Positions 9,297 to 18,663 are shown, counted from the first letter of the stretch. The stretch is DNA of 64,000 nucleotides from DASTCZ01 sp035308165 (GCA_035308165.1 DATGHC010000087.1:1-64000), one strand, 5' to 3'. Translations and numbers: made by a program. Notes: generated by a model from the letters alone, not told the origin.

Positions 9297-10231
9297 CGCG
9301 CGTGGCGGAGCACATCCGCAAGGAAATGGGCAAGGCCATTGTAGGACAGCGGGCTGTGCTCGATCAGATGCTGCTTGTGCTGCTCTGTGGCGGGCACGCA
9401 TTGATTGAAGGCGTTCCGGGGTTGGCCAAAACACTGGCGGTGAAAGTACTCGCCCTGATTGGGCGGCTTGAATTCCGCCGCGTGCAATGCACTCCCGATT
9501 TGATGCCTGCCGATATTCAGGGAACAACAATTTTCAACGTCCAGAAGGGCGAGTTTTCACTTCACCGCGGACCGATTTTCACCGACTTGCTTCTGGTGGA
9601 CGAAATCAATCGGACGCCGCCGCGCACGCAGTCGGCGTTGCTCGAAGCGATGGAAGAGCGGCAGGTAACGCTGGATGGAAATACCTACATGCTGTCCGAG
9701 TTTTTCACTGTATTCGCCACACAGAACCCGATTGAGTTTGAGGGGACTTATCCGTTGCCGGAAGCGCAGCTCGACCGCTTTTTGCTGAAAATTCGGATCG
9801 GGTATCCGGAGGCCGGAGAAGAGTCGGAAATCCTGCGGCATTACCAGGAAGGATTTGATCCCCGCGGTCTGGACAAGCTTGGACTGGAACAGTTGCCGGC
9901 GGGATGGCTTCTCGCGGCGCGCGCGGAAGTCGGTGCGGTGCGGGTTGAGCCGGCGCTATTCCAATACGTGACCAATGTTGTGCGCAGGTCGCGCGACTGG
10001 CCCGCGCTCAGCCTGGGCGCGAGTCCGCGCGCGGCCGTAAATCTATTGTTGGCAGCAAAGGCTTGCGCTTCACTGGAAGGGCGCGATTTCCTGATCCCGG
10101 ATGATGTGAAGACCGCGGCGCCGGCGGTGCTGCGTCACAGATTGCTGTTGAAGCCGGAATCGGACCTTGAGGGGATGAATTCGGATCAGGTGATCGCGGA
10201 GCTGTTGGCGGCGGTTGAAGTGCCAAAATAA
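9281..10231 (+). CDS. MoxR-family AAA+ ATPase
   Basis: AAA+ ATPase of 316 residues, a chaperone-like class that usually works with von Willebrand/DUF58 proteins in protein-complex maturation. Walker A is GVPGLAKT (residues 44-51, K50), Walker B is LLLVDEINRTPPRTQSALLEAM, sensor 1 is FATQNPIEFEGTYPLPEAQLDRF, and the C-terminal lid has SPRAAVNLLLAAKA. All are hallmarks of MoxR. It is embedded between DUF4350 and DUF58 genes, the classical arrangement. Confidence 0.95.
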   Translation: MADQVARVAEHIRKEMGKAIVGQRAVLDQMLLVLLCGGHALIEGVPGLAKTLAVKVLALIGRLEFRRVQCTPDLMPADIQGTTIFNVQKGEFSLHRGPIFTDLLLVDEINRTPPRTQSALLEAMEERQVTLDGNTYMLSEFFTVFATQNPIEFEGTYPLPEAQLDRFLLKIRIGYPEAGEESEILRHYQEGFDPRGLDKLGLEQLPAGWLLAARAEVGAVRVEPALFQYVTNVVRRSRDWPALSLGASPRAAVNLLLAAKACASLEGRDFLIPDDVKTAAPAVLRHRLLLKPESDLEGMNSDQVIAELLAAVEVPK

Positions 10232-10336
10232 TTGCATGAGCTGGGAACCTGAGCGCCGCTAGCTACGCTCTTTCAACTTCTATTCCATTGCGCGATCCGG
10301 AAGTATTCCGGAGAAGGATGGCCAAAGCAAGAAATC

Positions 10337-11776
10337 ATGAGCGCAACCGCCACATTGCAAAACCCGAACGCCGGTCAAGAAGCCAACACCGCGCGCCTGA
10401 TGGGGCCCTCGCGGCTAGTCCCGCCGAATGTGACCGCTGATGCGGTGCGGCGCGGGCGATTTGCTGTCGGATTCGGGCCGCGATTCTTCCTGTTGTTGCT
10501 GCTGGGGTTGGCGTGGCTCGGGCCTGCCTGGTGGAATCCGCGATTTGCATACGCCATGTTGGCTTGGGATTTATTTGTGGTTTGCTTGTGGCTTTGGGAT
10601 TTGTTGGCCATTCCGAGGCCAAACCTGATTACGATTACACGCGCATGGAGATCGCCCGCGGCATTTGAAACGAAAAGCCACGTCGGATTGGTGGTCCGAA
10701 ATGGAGGGCAGCGTACAGTCTATGCCCGGTTGGTGGATGATGCGCCGGCAACATTTCGCGCTCTGCCCCCGGACATCGAAGTGCGGGCAACGCCGGATGG
10801 TGAGGGCCGCGCGGAATATCCTGTGCTTCCCGCGGAGCGCGGCGACGCCCAATTTGGACAAGCGTACATTCGCTGCCAAAGCGTGCTGCGGGTGGCGGAG
10901 CGATGGTCCACCGTTGATTTAAGTCAGAAGGTCCGCGTCTATCCAAATCTGGAATACGCGCGGCGGTCCGCCCTCTTCCTGATCCGCAGCAGACAAGTGC
11001 AAATGGAACGCCGGCTGAGGAGGCAGAAGGGGCGCGGGCGCGAATTTGAGAGTCTGCGTGAATTTCGTCCGGGCGATGAGTACCGCGAAGTTTGTTGGAC
11101 GGCGTCAGCTCGCCGCGGGCACTTGGTGACAAAAGTAAATCAAGTTGAACGCAGCCAGACAGTGTGGATGGTGCTGGACGCGGGGCGATTGCTGCGCGCG
11201 CGGGTGGACGGGCCGAGCAAGCTCGACTACGCTGTGAATGCCGCGCTCAGCCTGGCGCACGTGGCGTTACTTTCCGGTGATAATGTGGGGCTGATGGCTT
11301 ACGGGCGCCGAATTCAGCAGAAGCTGCCGCCGGGACGCGGGGCGGCGCATTTGCGCAGGTTTGTGGAGAGCCTGGCGCTCGTGCATGCGGAGTGGAGCGA
11401 GGCGGATCACCTGCGCGCGGCGGACAGTTTGCTGGCATCTCAAAAACGCCGCAGTTTGATTGTGTGGCTCACCGATTTGGCGGAAACTCCGGCGACGCCC
11501 GAAGTGATTGAAGGCGCGACGCAAATGTCGGGCCGGCATTTGGTTTTGTTTGGAGTGATCGCCCAACCGGAGTTGAGCGCACTGGGGCGCGCCGTGCCGG
11601 ATACGGTCGCGCAGATGTACGAACACGCGGCGGCGATTGAGATGATTCACCGGCGCGAACTATTGCTGAGGCGGATGCGGCAGCATGGGGTGCTGGCACT
11701 GGAGATTGTGCCGGGGGCGCTGAGTACTACGATCATTAATCGGTACATCGAGGTCAAGGAGAGAAGTTTGTTGTGA
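10337..11776 (+). CDS. DUF58 domain protein (VWA-like partner of MoxR)
   Basis: A 479-residue protein with two adjacent membrane helices near residues 50-90 (FFLLLLLGLAWLGPAWW; AWDLFVVCLWLWDLLAI), a beta-rich region, and the DUF58 signature around residue 235 (GRGREFESLREFRPGDEYREV, interrupted here for length) followed by a von Willebrand A-like fold (VWMVLDAGRLLRARVDGPSKLDYA). DUF58 proteins act with MoxR ATPases. It lies 105 bases after moxR on the same strand. The C-terminal end RYIEVKERSLL is typical. Confidence 0.93.
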   Translation: MSATATLQNPNAGQEANTARLMGPSRLVPPNVTADAVRRGRFAVGFGPRFFLLLLLGLAWLGPAWWNPRFAYAMLAWDLFVVCLWLWDLLAIPRPNLITITRAWRSPAAFETKSHVGLVVRNGGQRTVYARLVDDAPATFRALPPDIEVRATPDGEGRAEYPVLPAERGDAQFGQAYIRCQSVLRVAERWSTVDLSQKVRVYPNLEYARRSALFLIRSRQVQMERRLRRQKGRGREFESLREFRPGDEYREVCWTASARRGHLVTKVNQVERSQTVWMVLDAGRLLRARVDGPSKLDYAVNAALSLAHVALLSGDNVGLMAYGRRIQQKLPPGRGAAHLRRFVESLALVHAEWSEADHLRAADSLLASQKRRSLIVWLTDLAETPATPEVIEGATQMSGRHLVLFGVIAQPELSALGRAVPDTVAQMYEHAAAIEMIHRRELLLRRMRQHGVLALEIVPGALSTTIINRYIEVKERSLL

Positions 11777-11898
11777 AACTGGAGTGTCGTGGCTCAGATG
11801 GTCGCTCGCTCATCGATGTAAAGAATTTCCAGCCCAGCAAGCCCTGCAAAGTGGACTGGGATTCAAGTTCAGATTCGACGGTTGAAATCTACGGCTAA
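11773..11898 (+). CDS. Possible 41-residue ORF overlapping the DUF58 stop
   Basis: A GTG at 11773 overlaps the DUF58 stop (GTGA) and opens a 41-codon frame ending in TAA at 11896-11898. The product would be soluble and acidic/polar (it opens MKLECRGSDGRSLIDV) with no domain that I recognise. The GTGA overlap resembles the coupling used elsewhere in this cluster, but such a short frame can arise by chance. No independent ribosome site is visible. Confidence 0.25.
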   Translation: MKLECRGSDGRSLIDVKNFQPSKPCKVDWDSSSDSTVEIYG

Positions 11899-12256
11899 GT
11901 CCAGCGGATAACCGGAAGAATGAAATGAGTCCAAAATATTTCCACAATTTTCCCCAAGTATTCTTTACAGGAGCGGTGAAAAATATTCCTTCTGTTTCAA
12001 TCTGGCAGACCGATTTCACTTGGAAGAGTCTCAGATGCAACCTGTTAATAATGGCGTAGATTGGCCCCTAACGCGCTCTTTACCGCACCCCTGGCCCTGG
12101 GCGTCCTCCCGGTTGCCACTTGAATCACGATTTCAGGCTATGTGAGCTTGCTGGTTTTAGGGCATGGCCACGGCCAGGTGGATTACAAAATTGCTACAGG
12201 TGAAGGGCTTCTTAACTGGAGCCTGCAGTTCACCTTGCAGCGAGAGGAAGGCTCCC
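11899..12256. other. Non-coding stretch between DUF58 and receiver genes
   Basis: About 360 bases without a convincing reading frame. It is more AT-rich than the flanking genes (for example around 11930-12000). No clear terminator hairpin with a T-run and no convincing promoter pair were seen. An open frame does extend upstream of the receiver gene to an ATG at 12164, but this part has no receiver-family similarity. Confidence 0.5.
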
Positions 12257-12709
12257 GTGGCCGCGACAATTCTGCTGGTGGATGCAGACCTTATTGATCG
12301 AGCAGATTGGCAGGCCCTGCTCCAGTTTCATGGTTATAAGGTCGTCGCGGTGCAGGACGGACGTGCCGCATTGGAAAAGTTTCCCTCAGTTCGGCCCGAT
12401 TTGATTCTGATTGATCTTGGGTTGAAGGACATCCCGGGCCGTGAAGTTGGCCGCCGGATACAAGTGCATCCGCGATTTGCCAAAACACCCATTGTCTTCA
12501 CGGGACCGTATTTTGAGAGACACCGGATTCGGATCGGGAGGGGAGCGGAGTCGGGGAGTCTCAATGGGATCCGATCTCGAGAGGAAGCTTTTTATCGCGT
12601 GCAAAATATTTTGGGTGGGAGCACCGGCTTGCTGTTTGAGAATGGTGCAGATTCCAATTCCGCGGATCGGGCCCAATTGGAAAGTCTGCAGGAATTGAAA
12701 AGGGACTGA
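12257..12709 (+). CDS. Receiver-only response regulator-like protein, atypical
   Basis: A stand-alone receiver-type protein of about 150 residues without an output domain. The opening ILLVDADLIDRADW supplies the acidic pocket, LILIDLGLKD supplies the candidate phospho-acceptor aspartate and TPIVFTGPY the switch threonine. The conserved lysine expected after beta-5 is not apparent: the segment reads LNGIRSREEAFYRV. I chose GTG 12257 because a strong ribosome site (gagaggaag) precedes it and the receiver fold begins at once; an ATG at 12164 would add 31 unrelated residues. It may be a signalling adaptor or pseudo-receiver. The partner kinase is unknown; a hybrid kinase lies 3 kb away. Confidence 0.7.
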   Translation: MAATILLVDADLIDRADWQALLQFHGYKVVAVQDGRAALEKFPSVRPDLILIDLGLKDIPGREVGRRIQVHPRFAKTPIVFTGPYFERHRIRIGRGAESGSLNGIRSREEAFYRVQNILGGSTGLLFENGADSNSADRAQLESLQELKRD

Positions 12710-12817
12710 AGGTGAATTGATTGATTGGAGATTGTCGCGAAGAAATGCCTCAGCTCCATGAACCGGAGTGATTTACATGGGTAAGCCCTGAGCCTGATTG
12801 GCGGGCAAGGGATCTTT

Positions 12818-13762
12818 TTAGCGACCGGACTGAGTCAGGTAGAGAACGAAAATGGAGAAGAGCGCGGCGGCGAAGAGATACTTGACAATGGGCGGAAGGT
12901 GAGTGGGGGAGAGGAATCCTTCGATCGTGCCGGCGACGATGAGGATGGGGATTATGCCGAGAATCAAACGCGCGCTTTGAGCGCCTGCCTGTGCCAGCGA
13001 ATCGCGCCTGGGGAGTAGCCCCGGAAACAGCAGGCCGCGCGCCAGGAGAAGACCGGCTCCGCCGGAAATGAAAATGGCGGGCAATTCCAAAACGCCGTGA
13101 GGCGCCACAAAACTCCACAGCAAATTGGACATATTTCCTTCAAAGCAAGCGACACCCACAACCCCAATCAGCATTCCGTTCAAAATGGTTAAAAAAATTG
13201 TGCCGATTCCGGCAATCATGCCCGTGGCATAGGTAACAAAGCATACGGAAATATTATTGGTCATTATCTGGCTGGAAGCGAGCGGCTTGATCGTCAGCAC
13301 TGAATCGGTCCACATCTTGTGTTGTTCAATGGTTTCGATCATGTGCGGGCCGAGGAGATAGCGCTCAAACGTCGCGTCGTGGAAAGAGAGAAAGGCCCCG
13401 GCGAAACCCGAAAATAAGAACAGGAGAAATGCGGCGAAAGTATAGTTGAATGTCTCGCGGAAGGCGCGAGGGAAGTCATCACGATAAAATTTGAAGATGC
13501 CCCAGCCGGAGCGCTTTCGTCCGGAGTAGAGCAAGTTGTGGGCGCGGCTGAGGAGCTGATTGAGGGCCCGGGCCAGTCCCTGTTCGAGCGGATCTTCCCG
13601 AACGGCAGCCAGGTCTGAGGCGGCCTGGCGGTATAATAGCCCGAGTTCCTGGAGCTCCTTACTAGGCAGCCCGCGGACGCCGCCACGGCCCGCGCGCTCA
13701 ACAAGGTCGGTCAGCCGTTCCCAATATGGGCGTCGCTTTCTCAACCAGCGCGCGGAGGGCAT
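12818..13762 (-). CDS. SpoIIM/DUF95-family membrane protein
   Basis: A 314-residue membrane protein of the stage II sporulation protein M family, which is widespread in non-sporulating bacteria. The family opening is clear (WLRKRRPYWERLTDLVERAG; LQELGLLYRQAASDLAAVRED), followed by about five membrane segments, among them FAAFLLFLFSGFAGAFLSF and GTIFLTILNGMLIGVVGVA, and the glycine-rich FVAPHGVLELPAIFISGGAGL block typical of the family. The ATG at 13762 is supported by a ggagaag site that lies inside the opposite RDD gene. SpoIIM and RDD genes commonly accompany MoxR/DUF58 clusters, as here. Confidence 0.9.
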   Translation of the reverse strand: MPSARWLRKRRPYWERLTDLVERAGRGGVRGLPSKELQELGLLYRQAASDLAAVREDPLEQGLARALNQLLSRAHNLLYSGRKRSGWGIFKFYRDDFPRAFRETFNYTFAAFLLFLFSGFAGAFLSFHDATFERYLLGPHMIETIEQHKMWTDSVLTIKPLASSQIMTNNISVCFVTYATGMIAGIGTIFLTILNGMLIGVVGVACFEGNMSNLLWSFVAPHGVLELPAIFISGGAGLLLARGLLFPGLLPRRDSLAQAGAQSARLILGIIPILIVAGTIEGFLSPTHLPPIVKYLFAAALFSIFVLYLTQSGR

Positions 13763-13764
13763 GA

Positions 13765-14679
13765 ATGTCTTCTCCGAACCAGAATCCTACAATCTGGGAC
13801 GACAAGCTTACCATTGAAACGCCGGAACAAACCTCCCTGGAGTTCCCGCTGGCGGGTGTGGGAAGCCGCTGTATGGCCATGGTCCTGGATACGCTGATTC
13901 AGACTGGGGTCATCCTGGTGTTGGTTATTGTGATGCTGGTTTTCCAGACGCAACTGGCGGACAACGCGACGGGTTTGGGAGCGGGCGGGCTGTGGGTACA
14001 GGCGATTGCCTCTCTTATTCTCTTCGCGCTCTACTACGGGTACTTTGCGTTCTTCGAGGCAATTTGGAACGGTCAAACACCCGGCAAACGCGTGGCTCAT
14101 CTGCGCGTGATTCAGGAGTCCGGAAGGCCGCTGCAGGTTTGGCAGGCGATTGCACGAAATATAATGAGAATTGTTGACCAACTGCCCGGATTTTACGCGG
14201 TGGGAATGACCTCTGCGCTAATCAGCAAGCAAAACCGCAGGCTGGGTGATTTTGTGGCCAAGACGGTGGTGGTCCACGAGCGGCCTTTATCGAAAATTCC
14301 GGTGGGATGGGCGACCGCGCCCGGCGGAGCGTCTTCTGCACAATTGAGGTCGACCACGTACGCGAATGCCAATTCGGGTGAAAACTCCACCTCGCTCGCG
14401 GGAGCGATGTTGCCGCCGAGTCCTTCGTCGGCGGGGAGTTCAATCAATTTGGGAGCGGGGCGGCTGGGGCCCGAAGAGGTGCGTTTGATCGAAGCATTTC
14501 TGGAGAGGCGCGATTCACTGGACTGGGAAGTTCGCCAGAAAATGTCCAGGCAGATCACCGCGCGCGTTTCGGAGCGGTTGGGTATCGATGCAGCAAAGCG
14601 CGGGGAGCTGGGGTTGTGGTCGGAAGAGCTATTTTTGGAAGCAGTGGCGCGCGAGCGATCGGAGACGCGCAGCCGGTAG
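13765..14679 (+). CDS. RDD-family membrane protein with C-terminal extension
   Basis: A 304-residue protein. The RDD domain spans roughly residues 20-170: the opening FPLAGVGSRCMAMVLDTLI carries the R...D pattern, followed by membrane helices (TGVILVLVIVMLVFQTQL; AIASLILFALYYGYFAFFE) and GQTPGKRVAHLRVIQESGR. The last ~130 residues are soluble: a serine/glycine-rich linker, then a helical segment (VRLIEAFLERRDSLDWEVR). RDD proteins are thought to be transporters or membrane accessory factors. The ribosome site ggaggg lies within the divergent spoIIM coding region; the two start codons are separated by two bases. Confidence 0.9.
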   Translation: MSSPNQNPTIWDDKLTIETPEQTSLEFPLAGVGSRCMAMVLDTLIQTGVILVLVIVMLVFQTQLADNATGLGAGGLWVQAIASLILFALYYGYFAFFEAIWNGQTPGKRVAHLRVIQESGRPLQVWQAIARNIMRIVDQLPGFYAVGMTSALISKQNRRLGDFVAKTVVVHERPLSKIPVGWATAPGGASSAQLRSTTYANANSGENSTSLAGAMLPPSPSSAGSSINLGAGRLGPEEVRLIEAFLERRDSLDWEVRQKMSRQITARVSERLGIDAAKRGELGLWSEELFLEAVARERSETRSR

Positions 14680-14707
14680 GAAACTAATTTAGTAATGTCT
14701 CTCCCAA

Positions 14708-15298
14708 TTAAGCGGTAGGCCGCTGCTGGCCGAGCCGAAGCTGAGCGAGTTCAGACGACAGTTTCTCAAAACGTGCGAGCAATTCTCTGTGGCGAGTCTC
14801 ATCGGGAGCTGGCTTTTTGGCGATGAAGGAAATTGTGCCGCCAGGCTCGAGATTGGCGCAGTCCACTTCATCCAGCGAACCAAACCCCTGGCGATGGGCT
14901 GCCGCTTCCAACTCCGAAATGGTGATCAGCTCCTTGCTCAGCCTCCCCGTCTCGATCTTGCCGTTCTGAATAAGATATTCGGTCTTGCCTTCAACCGCCT
15001 CATCAACGCGCGGGTGGTTATATAGAAAGCGCACGAAAAGGTAGTTGACCAACAATAGCGTGGCCGCCCCGACCAGGCCGCCGGTGACGGAGTTGTCGTC
15101 GCCAATTATGGCGTTTTGCACAGTGTTGGACAGCGTGAGCAGGACTACCAGGTCGAAAGGATTGAGTTGCGCAAGTTCGCGTTTACCGGCGAGGCGCAAT
15201 CCGACGACCAGGAAAACATAAACGAGAATGGGGCGAAGAATTTTTTCGAGAACCGGCAAGCCGAGATGAAACATGTTGGACCAAAGCGCGACGGACAT
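14708..15298 (-). CDS. DUF421 (YetF-like) membrane protein
   Basis: About 196 residues. The N-terminus carries two or three membrane helices (ILRPILVYVFLVVGLRLAG; LNPFDLVVLLTLSNTVQNA; GLVGAATLLLVNYLFVRFL), followed by the soluble YetF-type domain (LIQNGKIETGRLSKELITIS; LEPGGTISFIAKK). The block GKRELAQLNPFDLVVLL is a signature of the family. The start at 15298 is set by a strong GGAGGAG site nine bases upstream; the frame stays open to 15397. Function of the family is unknown. Confidence 0.9.
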   Translation of the reverse strand: MSVALWSNMFHLGLPVLEKILRPILVYVFLVVGLRLAGKRELAQLNPFDLVVLLTLSNTVQNAIIGDDNSVTGGLVGAATLLLVNYLFVRFLYNHPRVDEAVEGKTEYLIQNGKIETGRLSKELITISELEAAAHRQGFGSLDEVDCANLEPGGTISFIAKKPAPDETRHRELLARFEKLSSELAQLRLGQQRPTA

Positions 15299-15432
15299 GG
15301 TCACTCTCCTCCAAATTAGATTGGGTCGAAAAATTAGCATGGGACGAGGCGAGTCGCAAAGCGATTGCGGGAGCACAACTTCTGGAAGACGAATCAAGGC
15401 GGGACGTAGCTATCATTTGGGCATCATAGTAC

Positions 15433-18400
15433 TTGGCCGCCGTCGAAACCGGAGAAACCTTTGTCACAATAAGGGATATTGGCATCCGCGAGGGTGCGAA
15501 AGTCCCTGTGTCTGAAAATACCAAGCTTCGTGTTCCCGCCGCCGCGTCGCTACGGTTTGATTCGGTGGAGCCTGGTCTCGCGGTTCCCGCCGTGTTTTGG
15601 ACTACCGACGCAGGATTACAGATCACTTCTGTTGATGGAAGCGGCCTTGACGCACTCGGGATCGCACCTGACGACCTCGTCGGCGGTCACCTCCATCAAT
15701 ATCTCGGCGGTTTTCTGGAGAACGAAACGATTCTGGCCGCGCACGAACGAACCCTGCGGGGGGAGTCGCTGTGCTTCGGATCCCGCCTCGGAGAGCACCG
15801 CGTTGAGATCTATCTTTCGCCGCGCCGCGAACAGGATGGAAAAGTAATCGGTACGATCGGCATGGCGAAACTTGGCGGACACAGCGCGTCGCCCGAGAAA
15901 ATTGGGATGGAGGAAGGGCACAAATTTCGTGCTCTGGTAGAAAAGAGTCTGGACATTATTGCGCTCACCGACCGGGGTTGCCTGGTTACGTTTGTGAGCC
16001 GGCCTATCGAGCTGGTGCTGGGATACACGCCCGAGGAATTCACGGGGAAGATCGGCTTTGGGTATGTGCACCCGTCAGACGAGCCGGCGGCGCGGGAGAT
16101 GTTTCTCGATGTGATTTCCGCTCCGGGAAGGACTCGCACGGGAGAATTCCGCACTCGTGCAAAGGACCTGAGCTGGAAGCGGTTGGAAGTCACCTGCACG
16201 AATCTCTTGGACGACCCTGAAATCCGCTCCGTGGTGGCGAACTTCCGGGACATCACCGAGCGAAAGAGGATGGAAGCAGAACGCCAGGTGATGGTGGAGA
16301 TCATCCAGGCGCTCAATGTGACGCCGAATCTGGATGAACTGCTGGCGCAAATGCACCGGGCGCTAAAAACGGTGGTGTCGGCGGAGAATTGTTTTGTGGC
16401 TTTGCACGATGACTTGACGGGAATGTTTCATTTTCCATTTGTCTCGGACATGTACGATGCGCCTCCGCCTCCCCAGAAGGCCGGGCGGACTTGCTCAGCC
16501 TATGTTTTCCGGACGGGAAAGCCGCTGTTGGCATCGAGGAAAAAATTTGCCGACCTGGTCGAGCGCGGAGAAATTGAAATGGTGGGTACTCCCGCGGCGG
16601 CATGGCTGGGCGTGCCGCTGAGAACGCCGATGGGACAAATCGGCGTGCTGGTAGTCCAGAGCTACGAAGACGAAAACGCGTATTCCGAGCGCGATGTAGA
16701 AATGTTGGAATCGGTCGGGACGCAGATCGCCTTGGCTATCGAACGGAAGAAATCGGAGCAGGAGCTCCGCAAGCGGGAGGAAGAACACACCATTATTTTC
16801 AATTCCGCGCCCGGAATCATCGTGTGCAAAGACAGAGAAAGCAGGATCCTCCAGGTTAACCAGGCTGCGGCGGAGTTTTTCGGAATGCCCGTGGAAAATC
16901 TGCAAGGAAAGCACATTTCCGAGCTCCTGCCTGATTCGCATGGCATATCTGAAGCGGAAGACCGCGAAGTCATGAGGACCGGTGAACCGAGGATGAGCCA
17001 CGTCACCACCCGGCACAGCGGCTCCGGCGAAGCCAGGATTCTACAGACTCACCGGTTGCCTTACAGGGATCCGGACGGAAAGGTCGGCGGTGTGATTGTC
17101 TTTGCTTCTGACGTTACCGAGCAACACCAGGCGCGGAAAGTGCTTCGTGAATCCGAGGCGCGGTACAGGCTCTTGGTCGAAAATGCCGCCTATGGAATAT
17201 TCCGGACAACTCCGGAAGGGAAGTTTCTGGATGCCAATCACGCTCTGGCAACAATGCTGGGATACTCTTCCACAGATGAATTGATGCAAGTGAACATTTC
17301 AGAAAGCTTGTATGTATATCCGGAACAGCGGAAATCAATCATTTCGGACACGATAGAGCGTGGGCACCTCGACGGACACGAAGTGGAATGGAAGCGCAAA
17401 GACGGAAAGACAGTAATCGTGAGGCTGAGCGCCCGGACGGTCTGCGACACAGATGGGAGCATGTATTTCGAGGGAATCGCTGAAAACGTGACCGAATGGC
17501 GCGCGCTTGAAACGCAGTTGAGGCAGGCTCAAAAAATGGAGGCGGTTGGACGCTTGGCCGGCGGCGTCGCCCACGATTTTAATAATTTGCTCATGGTGAT
17601 TAAGGGCCATTCGGAGCTCCTTCTGGAGCGAATTGCCAGCGACCATGCCGATTTTCGCAAGATTGACCAAATTAAGAAGGCCGCCGACCGCGCCGCGGGC
17701 CTGACGCGGCAATTGCTCGCCTTCAGCCGCATGCAGGTGATGCAGCCGCGCGTAATCGATTTGAATGCCACAGTGAACGAGATGGGCAAGATGCTGCCGA
17801 GGTTGATTGGCGAGGACATTGAGCTGTCCATCCTCATCAAGCCGGATCTGGGTCGAGTAAAAGCGGACCTCGGTCAAGTGGAGCAAATCATCCTGAACCT
17901 CGCGGTGAATGCCAGAGACGCCATGCCTGATGGCGGGAAACTCCTGATCGAAACGATGAACATTGATTTGGACGAAGAGTACGCGAGAAGGCATCCCCCA
18001 ACCTCGCCGGGTCGTTTCGTGATGTTGGCAGTAACGGACACAGGCGTAGGAATGGATGCCGACACGCAGGCACATATTTTCGAGCCATTTTTCACCACAA
18101 AAGAAAAAGGCAAGGGAACTGGCCTGGGGCTGGCGACGGTTTATGGGGTAGTAAAGCAAAGCGGCGGATTCATTTGGGTCTATAGCGAGCTAGGCAAGGG
18201 AACCTCGTTCAAGATTTATCTTCCGCGCGTGGATGAGTTGCCGGACACAGACCGCGATAAGAAGCGCGCGGAAGACTCTCCGCGCGGAACGGGAACAATC
18301 CTGCTTGCGGAAGATGAAAAGGAAGTCCGTGAGATTGCCCGCGAGTTCTTGACCATGTCGGGGTATACGGTCATTGAAGCAAAGGACGGAGCAGAGGCGC

Positions 18401-18663
18401 TCGAATCCGGCACGATGCATGGCGGCACGATCGATCTGCTGGTAACTGACATGGTGATGCCGGGAATGAACGGGCGCGATCTCGCGGCAAAGCTCACCGC
18501 TTTGCAGCCACAATTGAAGGTGATTTTCATGTCGGGCTACACGGAATATGCCATGGCTCGGAATGAAAACCTGGAGCCGGATAAAGTTCTCCTGCAAAAA
18601 CCGTTCACACGCTCGGTCTTGGTGCAGGCTGTGCGAAAAGCGCTGGGAAACAAACTGGAATAG
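15433..18663 (+). CDS. Soluble hybrid sensor histidine kinase (PAS-PAS-GAF-PAS-PAS-HisKA-HATPase-REC)
   Basis: A 1076-residue cytoplasmic kinase with no membrane segment. Domains in order: PAS ~45-135, PAS ~160-275 (LVEKSLDIIALTDRG, ending ITERKRMEAERQ), GAF ~290-440 (NVTPNLDELLAQMHRAL; IALAIERKK), PAS ~450-570, PAS ~575-695 (YRLLVENAAYGIFRT), HisKA with phospho-acceptor H714 in GGVAHDFNNLL, HATPase ~800-930 (NLAVNARDAMPDGG; TDTGVGMD; GKGTGLGLATVYG) and a C-terminal receiver ~950-1070 with D1006 in LLVTDMVMPGMNG. The start is uncertain: TTG 15433 or GTG 15508. Signal and target are unknown. Confidence 0.93.
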   Translation: MAAVETGETFVTIRDIGIREGAKVPVSENTKLRVPAAASLRFDSVEPGLAVPAVFWTTDAGLQITSVDGSGLDALGIAPDDLVGGHLHQYLGGFLENETILAAHERTLRGESLCFGSRLGEHRVEIYLSPRREQDGKVIGTIGMAKLGGHSASPEKIGMEEGHKFRALVEKSLDIIALTDRGCLVTFVSRPIELVLGYTPEEFTGKIGFGYVHPSDEPAAREMFLDVISAPGRTRTGEFRTRAKDLSWKRLEVTCTNLLDDPEIRSVVANFRDITERKRMEAERQVMVEIIQALNVTPNLDELLAQMHRALKTVVSAENCFVALHDDLTGMFHFPFVSDMYDAPPPPQKAGRTCSAYVFRTGKPLLASRKKFADLVERGEIEMVGTPAAAWLGVPLRTPMGQIGVLVVQSYEDENAYSERDVEMLESVGTQIALAIERKKSEQELRKREEEHTIIFNSAPGIIVCKDRESRILQVNQAAAEFFGMPVENLQGKHISELLPDSHGISEAEDREVMRTGEPRMSHVTTRHSGSGEARILQTHRLPYRDPDGKVGGVIVFASDVTEQHQARKVLRESEARYRLLVENAAYGIFRTTPEGKFLDANHALATMLGYSSTDELMQVNISESLYVYPEQRKSIISDTIERGHLDGHEVEWKRKDGKTVIVRLSARTVCDTDGSMYFEGIAENVTEWRALETQLRQAQKMEAVGRLAGGVAHDFNNLLMVIKGHSELLLERIASDHADFRKIDQIKKAADRAAGLTRQLLAFSRMQVMQPRVIDLNATVNEMGKMLPRLIGEDIELSILIKPDLGRVKADLGQVEQIILNLAVNARDAMPDGGKLLIETMNIDLDEEYARRHPPTSPGRFVMLAVTDTGVGMDADTQAHIFEPFFTTKEKGKGTGLGLATVYGVVKQSGGFIWVYSELGKGTSFKIYLPRVDELPDTDRDKKRAEDSPRGTGTILLAEDEKEVREIAREFLTMSGYTVIEAKDGAEALESGTMHGGTIDLLVTDMVMPGMNGRDLAAKLTALQPQLKVIFMSGYTEYAMARNENLEPDKVLLQKPFTRSVLVQAVRKALGNKLE

